NCBI GenBank assembly: GCA_035631655.1
Contig: DASQIH010000068.1
Span: 1-64,000 of the forward strand
DNA: 64,000 bases
Source of the DNA: Gp1-AA122 sp035631655
Lineage (GTDB): Bacteria > Acidobacteriota > Terriglobia > Terriglobales > Acidobacteriaceae
Direction of reading: 5' to 3'
Shown: in pieces, positions 26,595 to 35,728 of the stretch
Layout of the letters: the number at the start of each line of letters is the position of its first letter
Numbering within the stretch: position 1 is the stretch's first letter
The notes under the pieces: model-generated
Seen by the model: the letters and a program-made list of their open reading frames with translations, nothing else
Databases searched by the model: none
Told to the model about the DNA's origin: nothing
Made by a program: the position numbers and the translations under genes

Positions 26595-27722
26595 ATGTCG
26601 CTCTCGTTAAGCGATCTGTTGAAACGAATGCTGGAGATGGGAGGCAGCGACCTTCACATCACCACCAACTCGCCGCCGCAGGTGCGCGTGCACGGCCATC
26701 TTAATCCGTTGGATTTGCCGCAGTTAACCCCGGCGGAGACCAAGCAACTGGCCTACAGCGTGATGACTGACTCGCAGAAGCACCGCTTTGAAGAAAATCT
26801 CGAGCTGGACTTCTCGTTCGGATTGAAGGGGCTGGCGCGTTTTCGTGCCAACCTGTTCAACCAGCGCGGCGCGACGGCGGCTGTGTTCCGTCTCATTCCA
26901 TTTGAGATCAAGTCATTTAACCAACTAGGACTGCCGGCGGTGGTCAGCAAGTTATGCGAAAAACCCCGCGGCTTGGTGCTGGTGACCGGGCCAACGGGTT
27001 CGGGCAAATCTACCACGTTGGCGGCCATGATCGACAAGATCAACACCGAGCGCCACGATCACATCCTGACCATCGAGGACCCGATCGAATTCGTGCACAT
27101 GAACAAGAACTGCCTGGTCAACCAGCGCGAGTTGCACGCTGATACGAAGAGCTTTGCGGACGCGCTGCGCGCGGCCCTCCGTGAAGACCCGGACGTGGTG
27201 CTGATCGGCGAAATGCGAGACTTGGAGACGATCGAGTCGGCGCTGCGGATCGCCGAAACCGGCCACTTGACCTTCGGCACGTTGCACACCAACTCGGCTT
27301 CCTCCACTATCAACCGAATCATCGACGTGTTTCCAGCGCACCAACAGCCGCAGATTCGCGCCCAGCTTTCCATGGTACTGGAAGGCATCATGTGTCAAAG
27401 CCTCTTGCCGCGAGCTGACGGCAAAGGGCGTGCAATGGTGATGGAAATCATGGTGCCGAACTCAGCTATCCGGAACCTAATCCGCGAAGACAAGATCCAC
27501 CAGATCTATTCGGCCATGCAATCGGGCCAGGATAAATTTGGCATGCAGACGTTCAATCAGGCGCTGGCGAGCGCCTATTTCCAGAAGCAGATCACTTTGG
27601 ACATGGCGATATCGCGCTCAAGTTCAGCGGATGAACTGCAGGAAATGATTAACCGTGGTGCGGGCCTCATCAATCGTCAGGCGCCCACGATGGCTAAAGC
27701 CGCTGCGCCTACCCGTAGGTAG
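26595..27722 (+). CDS. pilT: Type IV pilus retraction ATPase PilT
   Basis: A 375-residue hexameric ATPase that depolymerises the pilus for twitching. It shows the N-terminal GGSDLHITTNSPP, Walker A GPTGSGKST (about 132), the Asp box, Walker B VLIGEMRD and the PilT-specific AIRNLIREDKIHQI signature near the C-terminus. GGAAAGGAA precedes the ATG. It sits between pilB and pilC. Confidence 0.95.
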   Translation: MSLSLSDLLKRMLEMGGSDLHITTNSPPQVRVHGHLNPLDLPQLTPAETKQLAYSVMTDSQKHRFEENLELDFSFGLKGLARFRANLFNQRGATAAVFRLIPFEIKSFNQLGLPAVVSKLCEKPRGLVLVTGPTGSGKSTTLAAMIDKINTERHDHILTIEDPIEFVHMNKNCLVNQRELHADTKSFADALRAALREDPDVVLIGEMRDLETIESALRIAETGHLTFGTLHTNSASSTINRIIDVFPAHQQPQIRAQLSMVLEGIMCQSLLPRADGKGRAMVMEIMVPNSAIRNLIREDKIHQIYSAMQSGQDKFGMQTFNQALASAYFQKQITLDMAISRSSSADELQEMINRGAGLINRQAPTMAKAAAPTRR

Positions 27723-27752
27723 TGGAGCGTGGCGAGACAAAGATCGTGACAC

Positions 27753-27776
27753 CCCGTCCTGCGTGCAGGGGACGGG
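27753..27776. repeat. Family-3 GC-rich hairpin between pilT and pilC
   Basis: CCCGTCC (27753-27759) pairs with GGACGGG (27770-27776), with further pairing in the loop. The same GGACGGG/CCCGTCC module lies at 45787-45805. In the pilT-pilC gap it could modulate relative expression. Confidence 0.6.
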
Positions 27777-27853
27777 AATAGAGACAAAGGAGTCAATCTA
27801 GGACGCGCTGGAAGGCGGCCCTGGAAGCAAGTCGCAACGAGGAGAGGTACACC

Positions 27854-29062
27854 ATGCCAGTTTTCACATTTTCAGGTAAGGACGCGTCGGGACAAAAAAT
27901 ATCGGGAGAGCGTACGTCGGTTAATAAGCAGACGCTGGCGTCACAACTGCGGCGTGAGCGCATCACGCCCGGCTCGATCCGGGAAAAGGGCAAAGAATTT
28001 TCATTGCCCACGTTTGGCTCGGGCAAGGTCAAGACCAAGGACATTGCCATCTTCTTCCGGCAATTCTCGGTCATGATCGACGCCGGTCTTCCTCTGGTCC
28101 AATGTCTGGAGATCCTGGCCGCAAACCAGGAAAATCCGACCTTTCAGAAGACCCTTACCGGCGTACGCACCACGGTTGAAGGTGGCGCGACCTTGGCCAA
28201 CGCCATGCGGCAGTATCCCAACGTCTTCGATGACCTGAGCACGAACATGATCGAGGCCGGAGAAACGGGCGGCATTCTCGACGTCATCCTGCAGCGCCTG
28301 GCGACTTACGTGGAAAAAGCGGTCCGCCTGCGTGGCGCAGTGAAGTCGGCCCTGATTTACCCTGTGTCGGTTATCAGCATCGCGGTCCTGATCGTGGGCG
28401 CCCTGCTGAAATGGGTGGTGCCGATTTTCGCCAACCTGTTTGCCGGACTGGGTGTCGCCCTGCCTCTGCCTACCCGGATCGTCATGGGGCTCAGCGCTTT
28501 TGTGGGCCACTTCTGGTGGTTCGCCATCATCGGGTGCGTAGTCCTGGTCTTCGGCTTGAAACAAATTCGCAAACACCCCAAAGGTAAGTATGCCTTCGAC
28601 AAGGTTTTGCTGCATCTGCCAATTCTGGGCATGTTGCTGCGCAAAATCGCAGTCGCGCGCTTCACCCGTACGCTCGGGACCCTGATCACATCCGGCGTAC
28701 CCATCCTGGAAGGCTTGGCCATCACGGCAAGAACCTCGGGCAACGCCGTTCTGGAAGAAGCTCTGATGAAGGTGCGCAAGGCGATTGAAGAAGGCCGCAC
28801 GATCGTGGATCCATTGAAAGAATCGGGCGTCTTTCCCAACATGGTGACCCAAATGATCGGCGTCGGCGAAGCGACGGGCGCCATGGACTCCATGCTGCAG
28901 AAGATTGCGGACTTTTACGAAGAGGAAGTCGACGCCGCCACCAAAGACCTGCTGGCCCTGCTGGAGCCAGCCATCATCGGGATGCTGGGGGTTTGCGTCG
29001 GTGGCATTGTGATTTCTCTGTACATGCCACTGTTCTCCATGATTGCCAAGTTGGCGGGCTAA
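27854..29062 (+). CDS. pilC: Type IV pilus inner-membrane platform protein PilC
   Basis: A 402-residue T2SSF-family protein on which PilB and PilT act. Two repeated cytoplasmic T2SSF domains (about 65-190 and 270-395) are separated by two transmembrane helices, with a last helix near the C-terminus (VCVGGIVISLYMPLFSMI). Signatures FFRQFSVMIDAGLPLVQCLE and FTRTLGTLITSGVPILEGL mark the two copies. GGAGAGG precedes the ATG. Confidence 0.95.
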   Translation: MPVFTFSGKDASGQKISGERTSVNKQTLASQLRRERITPGSIREKGKEFSLPTFGSGKVKTKDIAIFFRQFSVMIDAGLPLVQCLEILAANQENPTFQKTLTGVRTTVEGGATLANAMRQYPNVFDDLSTNMIEAGETGGILDVILQRLATYVEKAVRLRGAVKSALIYPVSVISIAVLIVGALLKWVVPIFANLFAGLGVALPLPTRIVMGLSAFVGHFWWFAIIGCVVLVFGLKQIRKHPKGKYAFDKVLLHLPILGMLLRKIAVARFTRTLGTLITSGVPILEGLAITARTSGNAVLEEALMKVRKAIEEGRTIVDPLKESGVFPNMVTQMIGVGEATGAMDSMLQKIADFYEEEVDAATKDLLALLEPAIIGMLGVCVGGIVISLYMPLFSMIAKLAG

Positions 29063-29128
29063 CCCGGTTGGCGGGAGCTGCCGGATGACTGGCAACTCCC
29101 GACCACTCAACACGGATCGAGATCGCAG

Positions 29129-30805
29129 ATGCAAGCAATGTTTGATGAGCGGTTATGGCTGCAGTGGCTGGTCAAAGTCCGCGTCATCGTTCTGACCTTC
29201 CTCCTGGGAATTGAGCTGGCTATCAGCCAGTTCACGCCGACGCCGCTGCCCATGCGGCCATTCATTAGCGCGATCCTGCTGTGGTATACGCTCTCTCTTT
29301 TTTTTATTCTGCTGCTCCCCTTCTGGCGCGAAAACCGCGTCCAGTCCACGCTGCAGGTCTTAACTGACCTGGCACTAGCTACTCTGCTGATTCAGGTCAC
29401 CGGTGGGGTGGACAGTTCCCTCAACTTTCTTTACCCCCTGATCATTATCGTAGCCTGCATTCTGCTGCCGCGGGTGTGGGCTTACCTGACCGCTGCGCTG
29501 GCGTTCCTCCTCTATGGCACGATTCTCGAGCTGAACTACTTCGGGGTGATTCCCTCCTATACGGCGACGCACACGGCGTGGAAGTCGTTGCAGGCGATCA
29601 TCTTCATCAACCTGTTCGCTTACCTGATGGTGGCTTATCTGGCTGGACAGCTAGCCGCCAAGCTGCGCCAGGTCGGCGTGCAATTAGAGGACACCAGTGG
29701 GGAGCTGAAAGACCTGCGGGCGCTGCACGAGAACATTATTCAATCCATCAGCAGCGGGATCGTTACCACGGACCTAGACGATCACATCACCCTGGTTAAC
29801 AACGCCGGGGAAAAGCTGCTGGAACGGAGCGAGCGCGAATTACTGGGCAAGCCAATCAGCGACTTATTTATCGACCCGCTTCCCCACGTGACTACAGAAC
29901 GGACGCATGGCGAGGTGCGCAAGATTGCCGCCAATGGTTTTCGAAAGACTTTCCGGGTAATCGTCTCCACCCTGCGTGTGGCCGAACGAGGAGTACTGGG
30001 ACACGTTTACAGTTTCGACGACCTGACCGAGGTGCGCCGACTGGAGCGCGAAGTTCGCATGCAAGACCGGCTGGCGGCGGTGGGCCGGCTCGCTGCGGCG
30101 ATTGCTCACGAAATTCGCAATCCCCTGACTTCTATTGCCGGATCGGTGCAGATGCTGGAGGGGATTTCCAGCCTCACCGACGAGCAGCGCACGCTGGTTG
30201 AGATCGTGACTCGCGAATCGGAACGGCTGAATAACATCATCACGGATTTCCTGGCGTATTCCCGAGGTAAACAATACAAGTTTGAAAGAGTTGATCTTCT
30301 GCCCTTGCTTGAGGACACGCTGACTTTGTTGGAAAACCGCCTGGTTAAGGAAGAGCGGGGAATCCGAGTACAGCGGAAATTCTCCAGCGATAAATTCTTC
30401 GTGTTGGCCGATGGTGACAAGATCAAACAGGTGTTCTGGAACTTTTGCGAGAACGCCGTGCGCGCCATGCCCAACGGAGGGTCATTGACCGTTTCGCTTG
30501 AGGCCATGGGCGACGACTGGCAGATCAACTTTGCCGATACCGGTCCGGGCCTGAGCCCGCAGCAGACCGAAAAAATCTTTGAACCATTTCAGTCGCAATT
30601 TGAAGGAGGCACTGGCCTGGGTCTCGCGATTGTCTACCAGATCGTGCAGGCGCACGAGGGCAAGGTCTGGGCACGCTCCAAACAAGGGCAGGGCACAACC
30701 TTTGTGCTGCGTTTGCGGCGCAGTCACGAACACGCGTTAGCTCATGCGCAACGTCCCGCTCTGAGTACCTCCGCGGCGGCGGCAGGAGGGAGCGCGCATG
30801 TCTAA
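29129..30805 (+). CDS. pilS: PilS-like sensor histidine kinase
   Basis: A 558-residue kinase with about six transmembrane segments in residues 15-185, a PAS domain (about 205-310), the H box AIAHEIRNPLTSIAGSVQML and HATPase boxes (NFCENAVRA, DTGPGL, GTGLGLAIV). The multi-spanning sensor plus PAS matches PilS, which in other bacteria reads pilin levels in the membrane. It overlaps pilR by eight bases. Location next to pilBTC supports the name. Confidence 0.9.
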   Translation: MQAMFDERLWLQWLVKVRVIVLTFLLGIELAISQFTPTPLPMRPFISAILLWYTLSLFFILLLPFWRENRVQSTLQVLTDLALATLLIQVTGGVDSSLNFLYPLIIIVACILLPRVWAYLTAALAFLLYGTILELNYFGVIPSYTATHTAWKSLQAIIFINLFAYLMVAYLAGQLAAKLRQVGVQLEDTSGELKDLRALHENIIQSISSGIVTTDLDDHITLVNNAGEKLLERSERELLGKPISDLFIDPLPHVTTERTHGEVRKIAANGFRKTFRVIVSTLRVAERGVLGHVYSFDDLTEVRRLEREVRMQDRLAAVGRLAAAIAHEIRNPLTSIAGSVQMLEGISSLTDEQRTLVEIVTRESERLNNIITDFLAYSRGKQYKFERVDLLPLLEDTLTLLENRLVKEERGIRVQRKFSSDKFFVLADGDKIKQVFWNFCENAVRAMPNGGSLTVSLEAMGDDWQINFADTGPGLSPQQTEKIFEPFQSQFEGGTGLGLAIVYQIVQAHEGKVWARSKQGQGTTFVLRLRRSHEHALAHAQRPALSTSAAAAGGSAHV

Positions 30806-32189
30806 CATTCTGGTCTGCGACGACGAGCGCTCCATCTGCGAAATGCTGGACATCGCCCTGCGCCGTGATGAACATAAAGTCGAGACCGTAAACTCCGGCG
30901 AGGCAGCTAAGAAGAAAATCGATGGCGCTCTCTATGACGTGATCGTCACCGACATCAAGATGCCCAAGACCGATGGCATTGAAGTCCTGCGCCACGCTCA
31001 CCAGGTTTCTCCCGATTCAGCGGTAATCCTGATAACCGCCGTAGACGACTACGAGGCCGCTGTGCAGGCCGTGAAGGCAGGTGGCGCGTCCGACTATATT
31101 CGCAAGGGACCGGGACTGGTCGACGAGATCAAGCTTGCGATCCGCCGATCCCTCGAGAAAGTTGCGTTGAGTCGCCAGAATTTCGCGTTGAAGCGCGATG
31201 CTGCAACCCACAATTCGCTGGATAATATCGTGGGCGTCAGTGCCGCGATGGAGAAGCTGAAACAGACGATTCGCACGGTAGCTTCGACCAGCAGCACCAT
31301 CCTGGTTCATGGCGAGAGTGGAACCGGCAAAGAATTAGTCGCCCGCGCTGTTCATGCCTGCTCGCCTCGCGCCGCTGAACCGTTTGTATCTGTGAACTGC
31401 GGAGCGTTTCCCGAGACCCTGCTGGAAAGCGAGTTGTTCGGCTACGTGAAGGGCGCGTTCACTGGCGCTAACCAGAATAAGCGCGGGCTGTTCGAAGTGG
31501 CTGACGGCGGGACAATCTTTCTCGACGAAATCAGCGAGATGAGCCTCGCCATGCAAGTCAAGCTCTTGCGCGTCCTGCAGGAGCGCACTGTCCGACCGGT
31601 GGGCGGCACCAACGAAATCGCCATCGACGTTCGGGTGATTGCCGCAACCAATCGCGAGCTTGACAAACTGGTTTCGGAGAACAGTTTCCGGGAAGACCTC
31701 TATTACCGCCTGAGCGTCATTCCTGTCTGTGTTCCGCCTCTGCGAGAACGCCGGGAAGACGTCGCTCTGCTGGTCAACCATTTCCTGAAGAAATATGCAC
31801 CCGCGGCCGGGAAGAGCATTGTGAGGGTTAACAAGCAATCCCTGGAAGCACTTTGCGGTTACGAATGGCCCGGCAACGTCCGCCAGCTGGAGAACACTGT
31901 GGAACGCTCGGTTGCCCTGGAAGCGGGTGAGGAGCTGCATGTCGAGCTGCCGGCTGAACGTCCTAAAGCTCGCGCGGCCGCGGCCGGAGTAGGGGTGAGC
32001 GGGACGGGGGTCAGCTCAAGCGGCGTTCTGCCCGAAGGCATGGATATGGAAAAGTATGTTGCCGGCATCGAGCGCGCATTGTTGCAGGCCGCCTTAACAC
32101 AATCTAATGGCGTGCAGACCAAGGCTGCCGATGTCCTTCACATTTCCTACCGTTCATTCCGGCATTTGATGAAGAAGTACGATCTCTAA
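30798..32189 (+). CDS. pilR: PilR-like sigma-54 response regulator
   Basis: A 463-residue NtrC-family activator. The receiver has the Asp in DVIVTDIKMPKTDG, the AAA+ domain has GESGTGKE and an intact GAFTGA loop (GYVKGAFTGAN), Walker B GGTIFLDEISE, and the C-terminal Fis helix-turn-helix is KAADVLHISYRSFRHLMKK. A Gly/Ala/Ser-rich linker (about 395-415) precedes the DNA-binding part. GGAGGG precedes the ATG. It should drive sigma-54 promoters, in other bacteria the pilA promoter; no pilA is present here. Confidence 0.92.
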   Translation: MSNILVCDDERSICEMLDIALRRDEHKVETVNSGEAAKKKIDGALYDVIVTDIKMPKTDGIEVLRHAHQVSPDSAVILITAVDDYEAAVQAVKAGGASDYIRKGPGLVDEIKLAIRRSLEKVALSRQNFALKRDAATHNSLDNIVGVSAAMEKLKQTIRTVASTSSTILVHGESGTGKELVARAVHACSPRAAEPFVSVNCGAFPETLLESELFGYVKGAFTGANQNKRGLFEVADGGTIFLDEISEMSLAMQVKLLRVLQERTVRPVGGTNEIAIDVRVIAATNRELDKLVSENSFREDLYYRLSVIPVCVPPLRERREDVALLVNHFLKKYAPAAGKSIVRVNKQSLEALCGYEWPGNVRQLENTVERSVALEAGEELHVELPAERPKARAAAAGVGVSGTGVSSSGVLPEGMDMEKYVAGIERALLQAALTQSNGVQTKAADVLHISYRSFRHLMKKYDL

Positions 32190-32284
32190 GTGTCCAGTGG
32201 CCAGTAAGGCGGAACACCCAAGGATGACTAACCGCTCCCTACCTGCAGCATTCTGCCATCAGCATTTATACTGATTCCCAGCCC

Positions 32285-32518
32285 ATGCGCTACATCATTC
32301 GCTTCCTGTGGGATGCCACTCGCGGGCACCGTCTCGCCCCATGGCGGAGCCCCTATCTCCTCTGGCGCATGGAAACCTACTGTGGCGTAAAGATGCAGCA
32401 GATTCACTTCCTCGAGTTTTGGGGATTCGTCTGGCGGGAGCGGGGAAATTTATGGCGCTTTCTGAAGTGGACCGCGGAGATGGACCGCTACGCGCACCCT
32501 AAACCCAAGCCTTCGTAA
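32285..32518 (+). CDS. Small Trp-rich hypothetical protein
   Basis: A 77-residue basic, aromatic-rich protein (seven Trp in 77) beginning MRYIIRFLWDATRGHRLAPW and ending in a KPKPS tail. No signal peptide, membrane helix or known motif is clear. It lies 95 bp after pilR and converges with the SAM hydrolase gene ten bases away. The codon use looks like that of real genes around it, and I believe similar proteins exist in other Acidobacteriota, but this is from memory. Function unknown. Confidence 0.6.
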   Translation: MRYIIRFLWDATRGHRLAPWRSPYLLWRMETYCGVKMQQIHFLEFWGFVWRERGNLWRFLKWTAEMDRYAHPKPKPS

Positions 32519-32527
32519 GTTTCCGGC

Positions 32528-33334
32528 CTAGGATTCGAGTACGATGCTGACGTCACTGCCTTTGCCGCCTTCTACGAGTTTGGAAGCGGCTCCCCGGTTA
32601 GCAGCGATCTCCAGGTAGCCCATGCTTCCAAGTATTCCAAACACCTCGTCCGGCGCGCCCTCCGCATAGGCATTGCGGATCTGCGTGATCTCCCGTTTGC
32701 CCACCACAATCTTAAAAGCACGCTTGTCGTCGCCGAATAGCATGGGCGCGTCCTGGGGCGTGATGTTGGTGATGAGGTTGCCGAAGCGATCGACTTTGAG
32801 CACTACGCCCCGCAGCGTGCGATCATCCACCGGCTTGGGACGCGGCGCCGAGAAGCGCACGAAATCCTTGACCTCTTCGCCCATGCGAGCGGGGTCAACG
32901 CCTTTCGCAAGATAAGCCGTGATGGGCGCAAATATGTCCCGCGCATGAAAGGTATTGCTGACCGGCTGCAGAAAATAATGCTCCGCAGTGATGTGGCGAA
33001 CACTGAGGCGCTCCTCGCGGTCGTAAATGAGCGACAGCACTCCGTTATCCGGTGCTACAAACAGATATTTCTCGGTGGAAACCACCAGCGGACGGCGGAC
33101 GGTACCCACTCCCGGATCTACGATCACCATGTGCACGGTATGGGGCGGAAAATAGGAATAAGACTGCACAATCGCCAGGGCGCCGTCGAGGACATCAAAC
33201 GCCTGGACAGCATGGCAGATGTCCACAATGCACGCATCAGGGACAGTCGCCAGGATGACGCCTTTAATCGTTCCTATGAAATGATCCTGGACGCCGAAAT
33301 CAGTGGTCAGGGTGATGATGGGAGACTGAGCCAC
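32528..33334 (-). CDS. SAM hydrolase (adenosine-forming), DUF62 family
   Basis: A 268-residue protein of the DUF62/fluorinase fold, which in ordinary bacteria uses a water-derived hydroxide to split S-adenosylmethionine into adenosine and methionine. N-terminal TLTTDFGVQDHFIGTIKGV, then VDPGVG, APDNGVLS and FHARDIFAP are the family marks; the C-terminal barrel carries DRFGNLITNI. It starts with GTG 33334 after AAAGGG. Physiological reason for SAM hydrolysis is unknown. Confidence 0.9.
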   Translation of the reverse strand: MAQSPIITLTTDFGVQDHFIGTIKGVILATVPDACIVDICHAVQAFDVLDGALAIVQSYSYFPPHTVHMVIVDPGVGTVRRPLVVSTEKYLFVAPDNGVLSLIYDREERLSVRHITAEHYFLQPVSNTFHARDIFAPITAYLAKGVDPARMGEEVKDFVRFSAPRPKPVDDRTLRGVVLKVDRFGNLITNITPQDAPMLFGDDKRAFKIVVGKREITQIRNAYAEGAPDEVFGILGSMGYLEIAANRGAASKLVEGGKGSDVSIVLES

Positions 33335-33472
33335 ACGTGCCCTTTCTGTTAAAAAAATTGTTCCCGAGGCGAAAGTAAATGGCGACGGAAGTCGAAGTCA
33401 AGGCACAGAGGTAATAGAGTTGAATAGTGGCTAGTGCTCCGTGAATCATCTTAGTTGCCTAGCCACTGGCCC

Positions 33473-34729
33473 CTATTCGTATCGCAAGGCTTCGATCGGA
33501 TTTAATCGCGCTGCTTTCAAGGCCGGAAAGAAACCTGACACGATCCCGACTAGCGACAGGATGATGAACGACACTAGCATTACGCTGCTTGAGGCATGCA
33601 GGAAAATGTCGCCCTCGTGATTGGTGGTCTTGTAAAACTCGCTGTACAAGGGCATGGGCGGAATGACCCAGGTGAGGAACACCGCGAGAGCCATGCCCAG
33701 CAGTCCTCCAGCGAACGTCAGCACCAGCGCCTCGAGCAGGAATTGAATCAGGATGTGCCGGGGCCGCGCACCCAAGGCTTTGCGTAACCCAATCTCCCGC
33801 GTCCGCTCGGTCACCGAAACCAGCATGATGTTCATCACGCCTACTCCGCCCACGCCCAAGGTGACGGCTCCAATCAACCCGAGCACGGCTTGCAATCCCA
33901 ACGAGAAGGCATTGATCATGGCCCGGTCTTCGATCGTGTCCCAGGTGGGGGTGGCCTTGTCGTCCTTGGGATCGAAATGATGGCGGCGCGCCAGCACTTC
34001 ACGCACCGCTGCGAGCGCCTTTTTATTCAGTTCCGGCGCGGTCGGCTGAATAACGATCATCTCCGGATCTTTGATGTTCTTGAGATCGCGAAACAACTGG
34101 AAAGGAATAAAACCATCTTCATTATCAGGACCGTTGTACATCGAGTCCTGGATTTTGTTGCGCATCACGCCAATGACTTCAAAATCGAGACCGCCGATGC
34201 TGACGTTCTGACCGACGCCCGGGGCGCCCTGAAAGACGCGCCGCGCGGCCTGATAACCAAGAATGACCACACGGTGGTGTTCGGTGAAATCGGTCTCCGT
34301 AAAGTAGCGGCCGTCCTCCAGATCGAGCTTGCGCATCTGCCCATAGGGCATCTCCACGCCGCGCGTCATCACCGAGACAACTCTGGTTCCGGTCTTGTAT
34401 CCGAAATCGCGGGTCGCTTCCGCGCTGACGGCTCGCACGATGGGCACCTCGTCGCGAATGGCTTCCACGTCCGCGTACTCGTACAGAACGCGCTTTCCAG
34501 CGCGTTGCCCGCCTGCCTGCATGCTGGTCTGGCCCGGCCAGAGGACGAGCACGTTATTGCCCATGTTTAGGAAAGCATGCAGCACGCTGCCGCCAAGACC
34601 CTGCCCGTAAGCCAGCAGGATGACCACTGACGCCAGCCCCCATACGATGCCCAGCATCGTGAGCACCGAACGCGCGCGGTTGCGCACCAGCGCCTGCCAG
34701 CCCTGCGAGATGAGTTCCTTCAAAAACAT
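33473..34729 (-). CDS. MacB-like ABC transporter permease (second of pair)
   Basis: A 418-residue permease with one N-terminal transmembrane helix (about 18-42), a periplasmic MacB_PCD domain (about 45-265) and three C-terminal helices forming the FtsX domain (TERTREIGLRKALGAR). It lacks an ATPase domain, unlike MacB proper. Its start overlaps the end of the DUF4097 gene by ten bases, so it is translated with it. It is last in the efflux group and very similar in organisation to the permease at 35729. Substrate unknown. Confidence 0.87.
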   Translation of the reverse strand: MFLKELISQGWQALVRNRARSVLTMLGIVWGLASVVILLAYGQGLGGSVLHAFLNMGNNVLVLWPGQTSMQAGGQRAGKRVLYEYADVEAIRDEVPIVRAVSAEATRDFGYKTGTRVVSVMTRGVEMPYGQMRKLDLEDGRYFTETDFTEHHRVVILGYQAARRVFQGAPGVGQNVSIGGLDFEVIGVMRNKIQDSMYNGPDNEDGFIPFQLFRDLKNIKDPEMIVIQPTAPELNKKALAAVREVLARRHHFDPKDDKATPTWDTIEDRAMINAFSLGLQAVLGLIGAVTLGVGGVGVMNIMLVSVTERTREIGLRKALGARPRHILIQFLLEALVLTFAGGLLGMALAVFLTWVIPPMPLYSEFYKTTNHEGDIFLHASSSVMLVSFIILSLVGIVSGFFPALKAARLNPIEALRYE

Positions 34730-35718
34730 GAGCCGCTACAGAGTCCCAAAATCTCGATGTTGCCGGACCCGGTTTCTACTTCGACCTGCACTCCGCCGCC
34801 GCGCACTTTGCCACGGATTTGTTTGCGCCCAATAGTGCCCTGGACCGTGACCGGGTGCTCCAGGGAGATAGAACCGGAACTGGTGCGTGCGTTCAGATCA
34901 AAGGCTGCATCGTTGGGTAGACGGAGATGTACTCCACCCGAGCCGGTATGCACGATCCAGCCACCCGTAGGCTCACCCTCGGCGCGGATATCTCCGCTGC
35001 CAGCCCGGGCTTCAAGAGAGCCGCGTACGCCGCGCAATTCCATGCCGCCCGATCCGGTTTCCGCCCGCACAGCGCCGGGGGCGCTCTGGCTTAAGGTGAT
35101 ACGGCCACTGCCGGTATTGCCTTCGAACCCGCCGCCAATATCGGTGGCGCGAATCGAGCCACTGCCCGCGTGGGCGCGCACGTTGCCCTTTGCGTGATCA
35201 ATGTCAATGCTGCCGGAACCGGTGTCCGCACGGACCGTCCCGCCGATATTGGAAATCTTTACGCTGCCCGAGCCGGCGTTTACTTCCAGCGGTCCCCGGA
35301 TCCCTTCCACGTTTTGGTTGCCGGAGCCGCTATGCGCTTTCAGTTCGGTCTGGGCAGGAACCGTCAGCTCGTAGCTGATAGAAACGTTCCTGCGCAGCTC
35401 GGCTTCCTCGATATGACCGATATGGATCGAGTTTCCGCTCTGCTGGATGGGCGGATTGGCTTCCAGGCGCCGAACCTTATCCTCAGCGTTATCCGACCAA
35501 TCAGTTGCGCGGATGCGTCCGGTCACTTCAACAGTGTCCGAACCGCCGGTGCGCACCGTAATGCTGCCCGACCCGGTAGTGATATCAATGTCCACCGGCC
35601 CACTTACCTTGAGGCTACGCTGGAAAGAGCCTTCCACAGCCGCTAATGCAGGCAGGTGCGACAGCACAACGACCGCAGCCAGGACAGCGTTCGCAAGCAG
35701 GAATCTTGAGCGATTCAT
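34720..35718 (-). CDS. DUF4097-type secreted beta-solenoid with TGSG repeats
   Basis: A 332-residue protein with a signal peptide (1 to about 27, cut after LPALA). From about residue 130 to 320 it shows GSG motifs every 18-19 residues (at about 130, 149, 167, 185, 203, 222, 240 and 259, with variants at 280 and 318), the rung pattern of a right-handed beta helix as in DUF4097 putative adhesins. Two cysteines near the C-terminus could close it. It is encoded between two MacB-like permeases and overlaps the second, which suggests a periplasmic or surface partner of that transporter. Function unknown. Confidence 0.8.
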   Translation of the reverse strand: MNRSRFLLANAVLAAVVVLSHLPALAAVEGSFQRSLKVSGPVDIDITTGSGSITVRTGGSDTVEVTGRIRATDWSDNAEDKVRRLEANPPIQQSGNSIHIGHIEEAELRRNVSISYELTVPAQTELKAHSGSGNQNVEGIRGPLEVNAGSGSVKISNIGGTVRADTGSGSIDIDHAKGNVRAHAGSGSIRATDIGGGFEGNTGSGRITLSQSAPGAVRAETGSGGMELRGVRGSLEARAGSGDIRAEGEPTGGWIVHTGSGGVHLRLPNDAAFDLNARTSSGSISLEHPVTVQGTIGRKQIRGKVRGGGVQVEVETGSGNIEILGLCSGSCF

Positions 35719-35728
35719 TTTGACCTCC

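Noticed and set aside
28001..29134. A 377-residue open frame on the minus strand opposite pilC
   Set aside because: It is fully antisense to a well-supported pilC, has low-complexity His/Gln/Asp composition typical of antisense frames and no ribosome site.
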